Of a stretch of DNA of 64,000 nt, positions 7,103 through 16,758 are shown piece by piece. Position 1 is the stretch's first letter, and each line of letters opens with the position of its first letter. The notes under the pieces were generated by a model. The model was not told the origin of the DNA and made no database searches. It saw nothing but the letters and a program-made list of their open reading frames with translations. A program made the translations under genes and the position numbers. This DNA comes from Bacillota bacterium (lineage in GTDB: Bacteria > Bacillota > Clostridia > Lachnospirales > Lachnospiraceae): positions 62,001 to 126,000 of the forward strand of contig JAEWJZ010000025.1 in assembly GCA_023386315.1 (NCBI GenBank), in the 5' to 3' direction.

Positions 7103-8464
7103 ATGAAACGAAATCAGGTTCTTTCATTGGGACTGGCAGCTGTTATGGTGCTTTCTGCAGCTGGATGCAGCGGCGGGAGCAAGACACTTGAGGGGGACAC
7201 AGGCAGTACAGCGAAACAAAGCGAGCAGGGCAGCAAGACAGAAGAGTCCAAAAGTTCAGGGGCTTCGGCAGGCGGAGTCACCATCACCATCTTGAATACC
7301 AAGGCGGGTATGGAAAAATTTTTTGAACCAGCATTTGAGGATTACAAGGAAAAGACCGGAGTGACAGTGGAGATGTCCTCGATCTCAGAGGGAGATTCTC
7401 CTTATGAGGCAATCCAGAAACGGTATGCAGCCGGAGATGCCCCTACACTGGCCATTATGGACTGCAACGATATTGTGGCTCTTGCAGAACAAAAGGCGCT
7501 CCCGTTAGATGGGGAGAAATGGGTGGCTGACGGCGGAGACAAATACGGCGTGAAAGTAGGCGGTAAGCTGTATGGCTTCCCATTCAGTCTGGAAGGAAGA
7601 GGACTTTTGTTTAACAGAACTGCCATTGAAAAGACACTGGGCAGGGATTTTGATGAAAAATCCATTAAAAATCTTGATGATTTTAAGGCAATCTGTGATG
7701 AACTGGTCGCTGCAGGTATGGAAAAACCGGTCTGCATATCCAAAGAGGACTGGTCACTGGGAGCTCATTACCTGGGACTTATGTATGAAGAACAGGATGG
7801 AACTGCCAAAGGGGCGGAAGATTTCATCGGTTCCTTAAAGGACGGATCCGGAAAGCTGATTGACAATGCAAGATTCAACAGTCTGTTTGACACCTTTGAT
7901 GTGCTGATGAACTATAACATCAACGGCAAAGATCCCCTTGCAGCAGATTATGACACAGATAATGCCTATTTTGCAGAAGGAGACGTGGCATTCTGGTTTA
8001 ACGGCAACTGGGTGTGGGAAGTTGTATCCGGATTTGCTGATTCCAGTTCCGAGTTTGGCATGCTTCCGGTTGTTCAGAACACAACGGATGATAAATTCAA
8101 CACCCTGGTCAATGCAGTTGGTTCCAAACAGATCATGATTGATAAAAACGCAACTCCGGAACAGATCCAGGCTGCAAAGGACTTTCTAAACTGGCTGGTA
8201 TATGATAAGACAGCGCAGGATATTGTGGCTAACCAGATTCTTGCAGTGCCATGCTTTAACACCTTTAACGCTTCTCCTGAAAATAAACTTGGGCAGGCAT
8301 TAAAGGCATACGCAGATGCAGGACTGACATTTGACCAGTATAATGGTCTGCCGGGAGATCACTGGTCTGTATGCGGCGGCTTTGTACAGAAATATCTGGG
8401 AGGAAAAACAGACAGGGCCGGCCTCGCAGCTGATCTGGAAGGCTATTGGAAGTCTAAGAAATAG
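7103..8464 (+). CDS. Sugar ABC transporter substrate-binding lipoprotein (CUT1 family, sucrose/FOS operon)
   Basis: 453 residues. It starts with a lipoprotein signal peptide ending in LSAAGC (Cys22), then a Ser/Gly/Glu-rich linker, then a family 1 binding-protein fold (TITILNTKAGMEKFFEPAF; AYFAEGDVAFWFNGNWVWEV; FLNWLVYDKTAQDIV). It would be anchored outside the membrane and hand sugar to the two permeases encoded next. It heads an operon with GH32 and sucrose phosphorylase, so sucrose or short fructo-oligosaccharides are the likely ligands. It is homologous, though clearly diverged, to the binding protein at 59420. No ATPase is encoded in this operon; a shared MsmK-type ATPase elsewhere is the usual solution. 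Confidence 0.9.
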   Translation: MKRNQVLSLGLAAVMVLSAAGCSGGSKTLEGDTGSTAKQSEQGSKTEESKSSGASAGGVTITILNTKAGMEKFFEPAFEDYKEKTGVTVEMSSISEGDSPYEAIQKRYAAGDAPTLAIMDCNDIVALAEQKALPLDGEKWVADGGDKYGVKVGGKLYGFPFSLEGRGLLFNRTAIEKTLGRDFDEKSIKNLDDFKAICDELVAAGMEKPVCISKEDWSLGAHYLGLMYEEQDGTAKGAEDFIGSLKDGSGKLIDNARFNSLFDTFDVLMNYNINGKDPLAADYDTDNAYFAEGDVAFWFNGNWVWEVVSGFADSSSEFGMLPVVQNTTDDKFNTLVNAVGSKQIMIDKNATPEQIQAAKDFLNWLVYDKTAQDIVANQILAVPCFNTFNASPENKLGQALKAYADAGLTFDQYNGLPGDHWSVCGGFVQKYLGGKTDRAGLAADLEGYWKSKK

Positions 8465-8486
8465 GAGACAGGGAAGGGACGCTTTT

Positions 8487-9368
8487 ATGGAAAAAAATGC
8501 GATGTCCAATAAAATAAAATCATATATGATGTTTGCTGGTCCGGCGATGTTTTTCTTCTTTGCAGTCGTTATCATTCCATTTATCTATGGTGTTTATTTA
8601 ACCTTTACCAACTGGGATGGAATTTCAGAGAAAAAGGAATTGACCGGAATCACCAACTACATAGCAGTATTTCAGGACAGGGGGTTCTGGTCTGCACTGC
8701 TGCTGACTTTGTCTTACGTGGCGATCAGTACCATCCTGGTACAGGTGATTGCGTTTCTGCTGGCATATTTACTGACTAGCGGACTGAAAGGACAGAACTT
8801 TTTCCGGGCTGGATTTTTTACACCAAACTTAATCGGCGGGATCGTTTTGGGATTTATCTGGAAGTTTGTGTTTTCCAAAGCATTTACAGCCTTTGGTGAG
8901 ATGATTTCTGTACCGCTGTTTGAAAGTTCCTGGTTATCCGACCCTATAAAAGCGTTCTTTGCCTTAATCCTGGTTACCGTATGGCAGTATTCCGGTTACA
9001 TGATGCTGATTTACGTAGCAGGTTTTGTGGGGGTGCCCAAAGACTTAATGGAGGCTGCCAGCATTGACGGGTGTACCGATACCCAGCGGACGAGGCATAT
9101 TGTGATACCGCTGATGGCACAGTCATTTTCCATCTGTACATTTTTAACACTGACCAGATGCTTTATGGTATATGATCTGAACGTATCCTTAACAGGTGGG
9201 GAACCATATGGAAGCACCATTATGGCAGCTCTTCATGTATATCAGAAAGCGTTTAAATCCAAACAGTACGGGTTAGGTCAGGCGGAGGCACTGGTGCTTT
9301 TTGCGGTAGTTGCAGTGGTGGCAGTCACCCAGTATTATTTAAGCAGGAAGAAGGAGGTGGAAGCGTGA
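8487..9368 (+). CDS. Sugar ABC transporter permease, MsmF/MalF type
   Basis: 293 residues from an ATG preceded by GGGAAGGGA. Upstream in-frame codons overlap the binding-protein gene and are not used. Six membrane segments are visible, beginning MMFAGPAMFFFFAVVIIPFIYGVYL. The cytoplasmic EAA loop reads LMEAASIDGCTDTQRTRHIVIPL and contacts the ATPase. It pairs with the next permease, which overlaps it by one base (TGATG). The closest relative in the window is the permease at 60787, which shares the GLKGQNFFRAGFFTPNLIGG-type segment. Confidence 0.9.
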   Translation: MEKNAMSNKIKSYMMFAGPAMFFFFAVVIIPFIYGVYLTFTNWDGISEKKELTGITNYIAVFQDRGFWSALLLTLSYVAISTILVQVIAFLLAYLLTSGLKGQNFFRAGFFTPNLIGGIVLGFIWKFVFSKAFTAFGEMISVPLFESSWLSDPIKAFFALILVTVWQYSGYMMLIYVAGFVGVPKDLMEAASIDGCTDTQRTRHIVIPLMAQSFSICTFLTLTRCFMVYDLNVSLTGGEPYGSTIMAALHVYQKAFKSKQYGLGQAEALVLFAVVAVVAVTQYYLSRKKEVEA

Positions 9369-10234
9369 TGGCGAAAGGGAAAACTGTGGTTGGCGGAAGA
9401 AAAGCAGTTTTTATGAACCTTATGAAACTGGTTTTATTAACGGCGGTGCTGGTTTTATACATGATTCCATTTTTCTTAATCCTTGTGAATTCGTTTAAAA
9501 GGAAAATTACAATTATAAAGAATCCCCTTATGCTGGTAGATCCAAAAGGTTTTTCCTTTGATAACTACAGTTCGGCGTTTCGGGAGATGAATTATTTAAG
9601 AGCATTTGGCAATTCACTGCTGATTACGTTTGTCAGTGTGGCGTTTATTGTCCTGTTTGCTTCCATGGCGGCTTATTTCTTTGCAAGAACCAGGAACTTC
9701 GCAGCGAAATTCAGCTTTTCACTGATTGTGGCAGCTATGGTCATTCCGTTTCAGACGATTATGATTCCCTTAATATCCATTTATGGGAATATGTTCGGAA
9801 TGCTGAATATGAGGTCAACTCTGATCTTTATGAATATTGGATTTGGCATGGGTCTTGCGATTTTTATCTATTACGGTTTTATACGCTCAGGAGTTCCCAT
9901 TTCCCTTGAGGAAGCAGCCATTATCGATGGGTGTACTCCGTATCAGCTGTTTTTTAAGATCGTGTTTCCGCTGCTGAAGCCCACAACCGCAACCTTGATT
10001 GTACTTGATGTCTTATGGCTCTGGAACGATTACCTTCTTCCCAGCCTGATTCTTGGAAAGAAGAAATTATATACGCTGCCTTTATCAACCTATACCTTTT
10101 ATGGCACTTACTCCAGTGATTTGGGAAAAATCATGGCAGGGCTGGTGCTGACCATTCTGCCGGTAATTGTCATTTATCTCATATTGCAGAAGCAGATTAT
10201 CAGCGGTGTTGTGGCTGGAGCAGTAAAGGCGTAG
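9368..10234 (+). CDS. Sugar ABC transporter permease, MsmG/MalG type
   Basis: 288 residues from the ATG that overlaps the previous stop codon. A GTG three bases earlier is possible, but AAGGAGGTGG is better spaced from the ATG. Six membrane segments are predicted, and the EAA loop is SLEEAAIIDGCTPYQLFFKIVFPL. It completes the inner-membrane channel of the sucrose/FOS importer. A strong terminator lies only six bases after the stop, so the enzyme genes downstream depend on read-through. Confidence 0.9.
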   Translation: MAKGKTVVGGRKAVFMNLMKLVLLTAVLVLYMIPFFLILVNSFKRKITIIKNPLMLVDPKGFSFDNYSSAFREMNYLRAFGNSLLITFVSVAFIVLFASMAAYFFARTRNFAAKFSFSLIVAAMVIPFQTIMIPLISIYGNMFGMLNMRSTLIFMNIGFGMGLAIFIYYGFIRSGVPISLEEAAIIDGCTPYQLFFKIVFPLLKPTTATLIVLDVLWLWNDYLLPSLILGKKKLYTLPLSTYTFYGTYSSDLGKIMAGLVLTILPVIVIYLILQKQIISGVVAGAVKA

Positions 10235-10239
10235 GAGAC

Positions 10240-10279
10240 AGCCCTGTGATTCCATATCGGGTGACACAGGGCTTTTTTT
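10240..10279 (+). terminator. Intra-operon terminator between permease and GH32 genes
   Basis: AGCCCTGTG/CACAGGGCT, a perfect nine-base stem with a 15-base loop, followed by seven T. No promoter was found between it and the GH32 start, so it probably lowers expression of the enzymes relative to the transporter. Confidence 0.88.
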
Positions 10280-10312
10280 AACAGAGAGAAGGTAAAAAGA
10301 GAGGGATGCAGG

Positions 10313-11962
10313 TTGAAAAAGACAATCAGTATTACCGGGAAATATTTATGGATTCCCATCACTCCGGGAGCGAAAGATTCCATTGTATCTTTTTATTTTA
10401 AGGGTGAAAAGATGCAGGAAATGTGCATTGAAACAGGGGAGGAGGAGCCGCGTTTTTATGCATGGTTTGATGCAGCGGCTTATCAGGGTTCTGCGTTGAC
10501 TTTAGAAGGTGATTACGGAGAACGATGGTTTGATTATGTTGTGGTACGGGATGAAAAACCTTGTAATCCGGGAAAAAGCAGACCTCTTATTCATTATGCT
10601 CCGGCGTTTGGGTGGCTGAATGACCCAAATGGGCTGATTTATCACAAAGGGGTCTATCACATTTATCATCAGCATAATCCCTATGGAGTGAGATGGGAGA
10701 ACATGCATTGGGCACATACCAGTACTCCTGATTTCCTGTCCTATACACAGACTGAGGATGTTTTGTTTCCGGAAGAGGAAGGGCCGGTTTTTTCCGGGAC
10801 AGCTATCATGGACCAGAACAATTGTCTGGGGTTTGGGACTGATGCCATTGCTTATTTTTATACTTCTGCCGGCGGGCGCAGCCACTGGTCTAAGGATCAC
10901 TGGTTCACCCAGAAGATGGCAGTGAGCACGGATCATGGAAAGACTCTTAAAAGGCGGGAGAAATTTGTTCTGCCTCATATCAAAGAGGAAAACAGAGATC
11001 CTAAGGTGTTTTATCACAGGGAAAGCAGTTCCTATATCATGGTACTTTACATTTCTGATGATACCTTTTATTTCTTCCGTTCCAAAGACTTGTATGAGTG
11101 GGAGAAAATACAGGAAATCACGGTACCTGGAATGTGGGAATGTCCGGATTTTTTTCCTCTTGTCTGTGAGGAGGATGGAGTAAAAAAATGGGTTCTATGG
11201 TCTGCAGACGGGTATTATTGTCTCGGTGAATTTGACGGGCAGTGTTTTCAGGCTCAGAAGGATAAAGAAGGAAAAGGGTTCGCCAGATATCAGCTTTATG
11301 ACATAATGAAAGATGGCAGAAACAAGGTTGACCGAAACTTTGTGAGGCCATATGCGGCACAGACATTTCAGGAGACAGGAGACCGCATTTTGCAGCTTAA
11401 CTGGATTACCAGCATAAAGAAAGACAGGAATTACGCCGGGATATTATCATTGCCCGGAGAACTTGGACTTACTGCATCTTCTGAAGGGTACCGGATCTGT
11501 ATCAATCCTGCAAAGGAACTGGAAAAACTCAGAAGAGAGTCGTTTGAAACAGTTCTTGAAACTGGAGAAGACCAGGCATCTGATCCATGTTCCGTCAGCC
11601 TTTATTCCGGTGAGGGGCAGGCGCTTGAGATGGAACTGGTATTCAGAGACGGCAGAAAGCCGGGTGATACAGGAGAGTCGTATATTAAGCTTTCTGTATT
11701 TGATACTCTGTTTTTTATTGATCTTTGCAGTCGTGTAATAACAGCAGGACCTCATAGGATCTGGCTGCCGGAAGAAAAAGAATATCATTTAAGGCTTTAT
11801 GCGGATACGGATGTGTTTGAATTGTTTGTTTGCAAAGGCCTGACATACGCTGTTACAGATAATGACAGCGATGGTGTCTCGGGCTCTGCTGAGATTGAGT
11901 ATTCCGGGATCAGGGGAAGCATTCAGCTGCATGTGTTAAGGGGAATCAGGATAAGAGAATAG
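10313..11962 (+). CDS. GH32 beta-fructosidase (cytoplasmic sucrose/FOS hydrolase)
   Basis: 549 residues, no signal peptide. The GH32 five-blade propeller is clear: nucleophile Asp104 in WLNDPNG, transition-state Asp229 in RDP, and acid/base Glu276 in WECPDFF. About 95 residues precede it, forming a small beta-domain like those found before some GH32 levanases, and a beta-sandwich follows from about residue 400. It removes fructose from sucrose, kestose, inulin or levan oligomers after import. The start is a TTG; the only nearby ATG is out of frame. It lies behind an intra-operon terminator and 15 bases before sucrose phosphorylase. Endo- and exo-activity cannot be told apart here. Confidence 0.9.
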   Translation: MKKTISITGKYLWIPITPGAKDSIVSFYFKGEKMQEMCIETGEEEPRFYAWFDAAAYQGSALTLEGDYGERWFDYVVVRDEKPCNPGKSRPLIHYAPAFGWLNDPNGLIYHKGVYHIYHQHNPYGVRWENMHWAHTSTPDFLSYTQTEDVLFPEEEGPVFSGTAIMDQNNCLGFGTDAIAYFYTSAGGRSHWSKDHWFTQKMAVSTDHGKTLKRREKFVLPHIKEENRDPKVFYHRESSSYIMVLYISDDTFYFFRSKDLYEWEKIQEITVPGMWECPDFFPLVCEEDGVKKWVLWSADGYYCLGEFDGQCFQAQKDKEGKGFARYQLYDIMKDGRNKVDRNFVRPYAAQTFQETGDRILQLNWITSIKKDRNYAGILSLPGELGLTASSEGYRICINPAKELEKLRRESFETVLETGEDQASDPCSVSLYSGEGQALEMELVFRDGRKPGDTGESYIKLSVFDTLFFIDLCSRVITAGPHRIWLPEEKEYHLRLYADTDVFELFVCKGLTYAVTDNDSDGVSGSAEIEYSGIRGSIQLHVLRGIRIRE

Positions 11963-11977
11963 ATAGGAGTTGGATGA

Positions 11978-13396
11978 ATGGAATTGAATAATAAAATAAT
12001 GTTAATTACATATGCGGACAGCCTGGGTAAGAATTTAAAGGAACTGGATACAGTGCTGCACACATATCTGAAAAATGAAGTAGGCGGCGTGCACATTCTT
12101 CCTTTTTTTCCTTCTTCTGCAGACAGAGGCTTTGCTCCTCTTTGCTATGATCAGGCAGATGCAGAATTCGGAACATTTGAAGATATAAAAAAGATCAGCA
12201 GGGACTATTACCTGATGTTCGATTTTATGGTCAATCATATTTCAAGAAGCTCTGATTATTTTAAGGATTTTGAGGAAAAGAAGGAGCTTTCCGCTTACAG
12301 GGATATGTTTATCCGTTATAAAGACTTCTGGGATCAGGGAGAACCAACCGAAGAAGAGGTGGATTTAATCTATAAACGCAAACCCCGGGCACCCTATACC
12401 GAGGTACAGTTTAAAAATGGGGATGTGGAGAAGATATGGTGCACCTTTTGTGAGGAACAGATTGACCTGGATGTAAGGACTGAGACGACAAAGGAATTTA
12501 TCAGGAAATCTTTATCCGGTATGTGTGAGAATGGGGCTTCCATCATTCGTCTGGATGCATTTGCCTATGCTGTGAAAAAGAAAAATACCAACTGTTTTTT
12601 TGTGGAACCGGATATCTGGGAACTGCTCCATGATATTCAGGATGTTGTGTCCTCAAAGGGTGTGGATATTTTACCTGAAATACATGAGCATTATACCATT
12701 CAGATGAAAATCGCAAAGCAGGGATTCTGGATTTATGATTTTGCACTTCCGGTGCTCGTTTTAAATGCGCTTTATACGGGAAACGGGGTGTATTTGAAAC
12801 GATGGCTTGAGATGTCCCCGAAAAAGCAGTTTACTACTCTGGATACCCATGATGGAATCGGAATTGTGGATGCCAGAGACTTAATGCCTGATGAGGCGAT
12901 TGAGGAGACGAAAGAAAAGATGTTTACCAAGGGAGCCAATGTAAAAAAGATATACAACACAGCGGCTTACAACAATCTGGATATTTATCAGGTAAACACG
13001 ACCTATTATTCTGCACTGGGTGACAGAGATGACGCGTATCTCCTGGCAAGAGCCATTCAGTTTTTTGCTCCTGGAATACCCCAGGTGTATTATGTGGGAC
13101 TGCTTGCCGGATCAAACGATATAGAGCTGATGGAGAAGACAAAAAACGGCAGGGATATTAACCGCCACGGCTACAGCCTGGAAGAAATCGCCCAAGAGAC
13201 GAAACGGCCGGTTGTGAAACGGCTTTTTGAGTTGATGCGTTTTAGAAACACCCATCCGGCGTTTGCATTAGAGGGAAATATGGAAGTGAAGCTTAAAAAG
13301 GATCATCAGCTGACCATAATCCGTACCTGGGGCTCCTATTATGCGGCCCTTACGGCTGATTTAAAAAGCTTTGAATTCGACATCAGCCATAATTAG
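11978..13396 (+). CDS. gtfA: Sucrose phosphorylase (GH13_18)
   Basis: 472 residues. It splits sucrose with phosphate into glucose 1-phosphate and fructose, saving ATP. Catalytic residues are all present: nucleophile Asp193 in IIRLDAFAY, acid/base Glu234 in LPEIHEH, and Asp289 in LDTHDGIG. The acceptor-loop segment NNLDIYQVNTTYYSALG matches classical sucrose phosphorylases, including the Asp (here Asp335) and Gln that contact the fructosyl unit. GRDINRH is also conserved. It works with GH32: GH32 trims fructo-oligosaccharides to sucrose and this enzyme finishes. A second GH13_18 protein at 62517 lacks the acceptor-loop signature. Confidence 0.9.
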   Translation: MELNNKIMLITYADSLGKNLKELDTVLHTYLKNEVGGVHILPFFPSSADRGFAPLCYDQADAEFGTFEDIKKISRDYYLMFDFMVNHISRSSDYFKDFEEKKELSAYRDMFIRYKDFWDQGEPTEEEVDLIYKRKPRAPYTEVQFKNGDVEKIWCTFCEEQIDLDVRTETTKEFIRKSLSGMCENGASIIRLDAFAYAVKKKNTNCFFVEPDIWELLHDIQDVVSSKGVDILPEIHEHYTIQMKIAKQGFWIYDFALPVLVLNALYTGNGVYLKRWLEMSPKKQFTTLDTHDGIGIVDARDLMPDEAIEETKEKMFTKGANVKKIYNTAAYNNLDIYQVNTTYYSALGDRDDAYLLARAIQFFAPGIPQVYYVGLLAGSNDIELMEKTKNGRDINRHGYSLEEIAQETKRPVVKRLFELMRFRNTHPAFALEGNMEVKLKKDHQLTIIRTWGSYYAALTADLKSFEFDISHN

Positions 13397-13417
13397 AAAT
13401 GCAGCGGGTTCTCTGCG

Positions 13418-13470
13418 TTGACAAATGCCCTCCGCTTCAGTAAGATGAATGAAGAATAAATAAGGAGGGC
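13418..13470 (+). promoter_or_regulatory. Promoter of the HD-domain gene with an upstream anti-Shine-Dalgarno arm
   Basis: TTGACA, 17 bases, TAAGAT is a good promoter. Inside its spacer lies GCCCTCC, a perfect seven-base complement of GGAGGGC, which contains the ribosome binding site of the next gene. Transcripts starting at this promoter (about 13453) lack the GCCCTCC arm, while read-through transcripts from the sucrose operon would carry it and could mask the site. Confidence 0.55.
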
Positions 13471-13479
13471 TCTTAACGG

Positions 13480-13980
13480 ATGAATACCATAAACAGTGTG
13501 ATTGCAAAGATGATGGACTATTATAAAGGTGACCCAAAGAGGATTCAGCATTTTATTAAAGTATACCAGTTTGGTAAGCTGATAGGAGAAGAAGAGGGGC
13601 TTGATGCCAGTAAGCAGCGGATTCTGGAAACAGCCTGCGTGGTTCATGACATCGGTATTAAGGCAAGCGAGGAAAAATATCACAGCAGCACAGGCAGTTA
13701 CCAGGAGCTGGAGGGGCCTCCCATCGCAAGAAGTCTTCTTATGTCTTTTGATTATTCTCCGGAAGAGATTGACCGGATCTGCTGGCTGGTAGGTCATCAT
13801 CATACATATAAAAACATGGAAGGGGCGGATTACCAGATTCTCGTTGAGGCTGATTTTCTTGTCAATGCATGGGAGGATGGGATGTCCAGGGAGGCTGTTG
13901 AAAGTGTCAGGAAGAAAATATTTGCAACGGCAGCAGGAATCCGGATGTTTGAAACCATGTATTTAATTGAAAATTCTTAA
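13480..13980 (+). CDS. HD-domain phosphohydrolase
   Basis: 166 residues. The metal-binding motif is seen as CVVHDIGIK (His56-Asp57), with later histidines in VGHHHTYKN and the acidic residue in LVEADFLVNAWEDG. HD proteins hydrolyse phosphoesters or nucleotides; the natural substrate is unknown. It follows the sucrose phosphorylase gene by 83 bases but has its own promoter. The sequestering arm in front of its ribosome binding site suggests it is not meant to be translated from the operon transcript. A direct role in sugar use is not shown. Confidence 0.8.
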   Translation: MNTINSVIAKMMDYYKGDPKRIQHFIKVYQFGKLIGEEEGLDASKQRILETACVVHDIGIKASEEKYHSSTGSYQELEGPPIARSLLMSFDYSPEEIDRICWLVGHHHTYKNMEGADYQILVEADFLVNAWEDGMSREAVESVRKKIFATAAGIRMFETMYLIENS

Positions 13981-14298
13981 AAATTGTATATAATAAAATA
14001 AGTATTGAATATACACGTTTGTATGATTTTGTGTAATAATAGTGAATAAACGGATGGAAATCTGCTCGGGGATATCATTACGATGCTGTGACTTAAAGTT
14101 TTGACACTATCAATTTAAAACAATAAATAGGGTTGTTGCATTACAGTAACGGGAAATAAGATGATAAGTGGCTGACTATAAAAATAAGCGTTAGGAAACA
14201 GTCATGGAATCTATGTCCTTTACTTTATTTGCAGCACCCCTTTTTTATTTCTGTTTACATAATTCATAAAAATAATATTTCCCATAAGGAGACCTGTT
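13981..14298. other. AT-rich intergenic region before the AraC membrane regulator
   Basis: No gene found. A possible but weak promoter is TTGACA at 14101, 17 bases, TAAATA. A 21-codon ORF from the ATG at 14203 has a poor ribosome binding site and no recognisable content, so I do not call it. Otherwise I see only AT-rich sequence. Confidence 0.4.
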
Positions 14299-16641
14299 AT
14301 GAAACAAAATGGAAAAAGAACTTTTAAATTATTCAGAAAATCCAAGGCCCATACCATTTTGTATCAATTTATGGTGACGTATTTTATTGTATTATTTATA
14401 CCTTTATTAATCTGCAGCGGTTATTATATAAGAATGATCTCGGTAATCGGCAATGACGATATACAGGCGAGGAAAACAGAGTTAAAACATGCAGCAGTTT
14501 TAGTGGATACCATGCTTGATGAAGTCTCCTATCTGGGAGACAGCCTTGCCTCTAATACAGGTGTTAATACTTTTAAGAAAATTTCTGCTGCTTTTGATGG
14601 TCCGAATTCCTATAAGGTTTATGAATTGCACACCATGCTTCCGGATCTATATGCTATTAATCAGTCTATATTTGACTATTTCATATTTTTTGATAAAAGT
14701 GAAACAGTAATAAATAAGCAGATTGCCTATACATACAAGGATTTCTATGATCTCTACCTGCATGAGGAACGGTATGAAAGTTACGATGACTGGTACCGGC
14801 ATATGAAAGACGATAAAGTGATTTACGGATTAAGTCCAATGGAAGCTTATAAATACAAAACTAAGACATCCTTAAATATGATTGCATATACAAGGCCTAT
14901 GATCTATGGGGATTATAATGGTAAAAGCAGGATACAGATCATGTTTAAAGATACGGTATTAGAAACCTTAATGCCGGCACGGGCTGATAATAGTATACAG
15001 TTTATCAAAGATTTTCATGGCAGGCTGCTGTACTATAAAGCCCAGGGTGAACCGGAAAAGGAAGCTCAGGAGGATGTGAGCAGAGCGGTTGATACGGTCA
15101 TGACTCAAATTAAGAATTCTGAAAATCAGACAGTAATACTTGATAAAGAAAAATATCTGGTAATCCGGTATGCTTCAGACAAATCCGGGCTGGAATATTA
15201 TATGCTGCAGCCGATGGTGGCAGTCAACAGCAGGAGCATGTACAGTATATTCATGCTCGCTGTTTTTGTTTTTGCTGCGATTACGGTGGGAATCATATTA
15301 AGCTATTATATGTCCAAGAAAAGTGCCACTCCCATAAATGATATTATGAAAGAAGTTTCCCAAAGTACGGAACGGTTTAAAGGGCATCAGGCAGTATTTT
15401 TAAGTTTAAAAGAGACTTTTAAACATCTGGTAAATACCAATACGGACATGGTAAGAGTAATTGAAAGCCAGAAACCGTTTTTGAGGAATGCTTTTTTAAA
15501 CCGGTTGTTATACGGCAATTTCACTACGGAAGAGGATGCTTCCATAATCGCCCGTAATATTGGACTGCTTCACAGAGACAGGGTCTTTGGCATCCTTATT
15601 TTCCGTTTTAATGCGGATATAGATAAAATTGTAGAAGATGACCTGAAACTGATCAACTCCTGTATCCTTTCAATCATTGAAGTATTGAAAGAGATACTTC
15701 CAGACAGCCTGTATACGAATCTTGACGGGGATCAGGTAGTTCTGCTGATGAGTATTGATAAGAAACACAGAGAGTATTTTAAAGAAGAGACAGAACGAAA
15801 GATCAGGGAAATCAAGGAAGCCATGCCCTCCAATGTATCGGAGCAGTTCTTTGTATATGGCGGCAATGAAGTGGAGAGCCTGACAGAACTTAAGGATTCC
15901 TATAATAATGCAGTGTATATGTTCCAGAATGAGAAGGGGCAGATTGATAATACCGTCATATGGTATATTAATAATTTTGTGAATATTCCTTCCTATCCAC
16001 CTCAGGATTTTTCACTGAAACTTATGCATTATGTAATGGCTGGGGATAGTGAGGGGCTCCATGATGCGCTTGAGGAAATTATTAAGAAGTATTTTATTGA
16101 GAACAACCTGCCGGTTTACCTCCAGCATATGCTTTTGAATGAATTGCAGACAGTGTTATTCCGCATAATCCGCCGTATTGGGGCAGATGAATCGGAATAC
16201 CGTACCTATTATAATAAATTAGAGGAAAATAGTAATGCAACACTGCTGAATCAGTTCACCCTCACTCTTAACCTGTACCGGACGGTATGTAAAGGTGTCG
16301 GCGATAAAAAGAAACTTAAGGATACTTCAGCGATTACGGCTTCCATTGCCTCCTATATTGATGTTAATTACGGTGACAAAAATCTGTCACTTACCAGTGT
16401 GGCTGATCTATTCAGCATAAGTGAACCCTATTTATCCAGTATATTTAAGCAGTCCCTGGGAATTAATTTTTCTACCTACATGGAAGGGGTAAGAATTGAA
16501 AAGGCAAAGGAATTATTAGAAAAGACGAATTTGTCCATCGGTGAAATCTCGGATCATGTAGGTTACGGTTCGGCTAATTCTTTCTGCCGGGCTTTTAAAA
16601 GGGTAATGGGAACCAGTGCTTCCGAATATAGAAAAAAATAA
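14299..16641 (+). CDS. AraC-family regulator with transmembrane sensor domain
   Basis: 780 residues. A membrane segment at about 22-47 (MVTYFIVLFIPLLICSGYYI) and another at about 305-330 (MYSIFMLAVFVFAAITVGIIL) enclose a ~250-residue extracellular Cache-like sensor. A linker and a GGDEF-less middle region follow. The last ~100 residues are an AraC double helix-turn-helix (LTSVADLFSISEPYLSSIFKQ; IGEISDHVGYGSANSFCRAFKR). This one-component layout is common in Firmicutes next to LplB/YtcP/LipO importers, where it senses an extracellular glycan or binding protein and activates the locus. The transporter and glycosidase genes that follow are the expected targets. Confidence 0.88.
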   Translation: MKQNGKRTFKLFRKSKAHTILYQFMVTYFIVLFIPLLICSGYYIRMISVIGNDDIQARKTELKHAAVLVDTMLDEVSYLGDSLASNTGVNTFKKISAAFDGPNSYKVYELHTMLPDLYAINQSIFDYFIFFDKSETVINKQIAYTYKDFYDLYLHEERYESYDDWYRHMKDDKVIYGLSPMEAYKYKTKTSLNMIAYTRPMIYGDYNGKSRIQIMFKDTVLETLMPARADNSIQFIKDFHGRLLYYKAQGEPEKEAQEDVSRAVDTVMTQIKNSENQTVILDKEKYLVIRYASDKSGLEYYMLQPMVAVNSRSMYSIFMLAVFVFAAITVGIILSYYMSKKSATPINDIMKEVSQSTERFKGHQAVFLSLKETFKHLVNTNTDMVRVIESQKPFLRNAFLNRLLYGNFTTEEDASIIARNIGLLHRDRVFGILIFRFNADIDKIVEDDLKLINSCILSIIEVLKEILPDSLYTNLDGDQVVLLMSIDKKHREYFKEETERKIREIKEAMPSNVSEQFFVYGGNEVESLTELKDSYNNAVYMFQNEKGQIDNTVIWYINNFVNIPSYPPQDFSLKLMHYVMAGDSEGLHDALEEIIKKYFIENNLPVYLQHMLLNELQTVLFRIIRRIGADESEYRTYYNKLEENSNATLLNQFTLTLNLYRTVCKGVGDKKKLKDTSAITASIASYIDVNYGDKNLSLTSVADLFSISEPYLSSIFKQSLGINFSTYMEGVRIEKAKELLEKTNLSIGEISDHVGYGSANSFCRAFKRVMGTSASEYRKK

Positions 16642-16657
16642 AATATGAGTATAAGCC

Positions 16658-16686
16658 TTGAAAACAGCGGGTTCTTAAAATATGAA
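16658..16686 (+). promoter_or_regulatory. Putative promoter of the glycan importer/glycosidase operon
   Basis: TTGAAA, 17 bases, TATGAA (four of six -10 bases), placed 70 bases before the first permease gene. Its moderate quality fits a promoter that needs the AraC activator encoded just upstream. Confidence 0.45.
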
Positions 16687-16758
16687 TAGTGGGAAAAAAG
16701 TATTGTATATATATTTTTAGCCGGTGGTGTGCAATGATGAAAAAAAGAAAAGGAAGAG

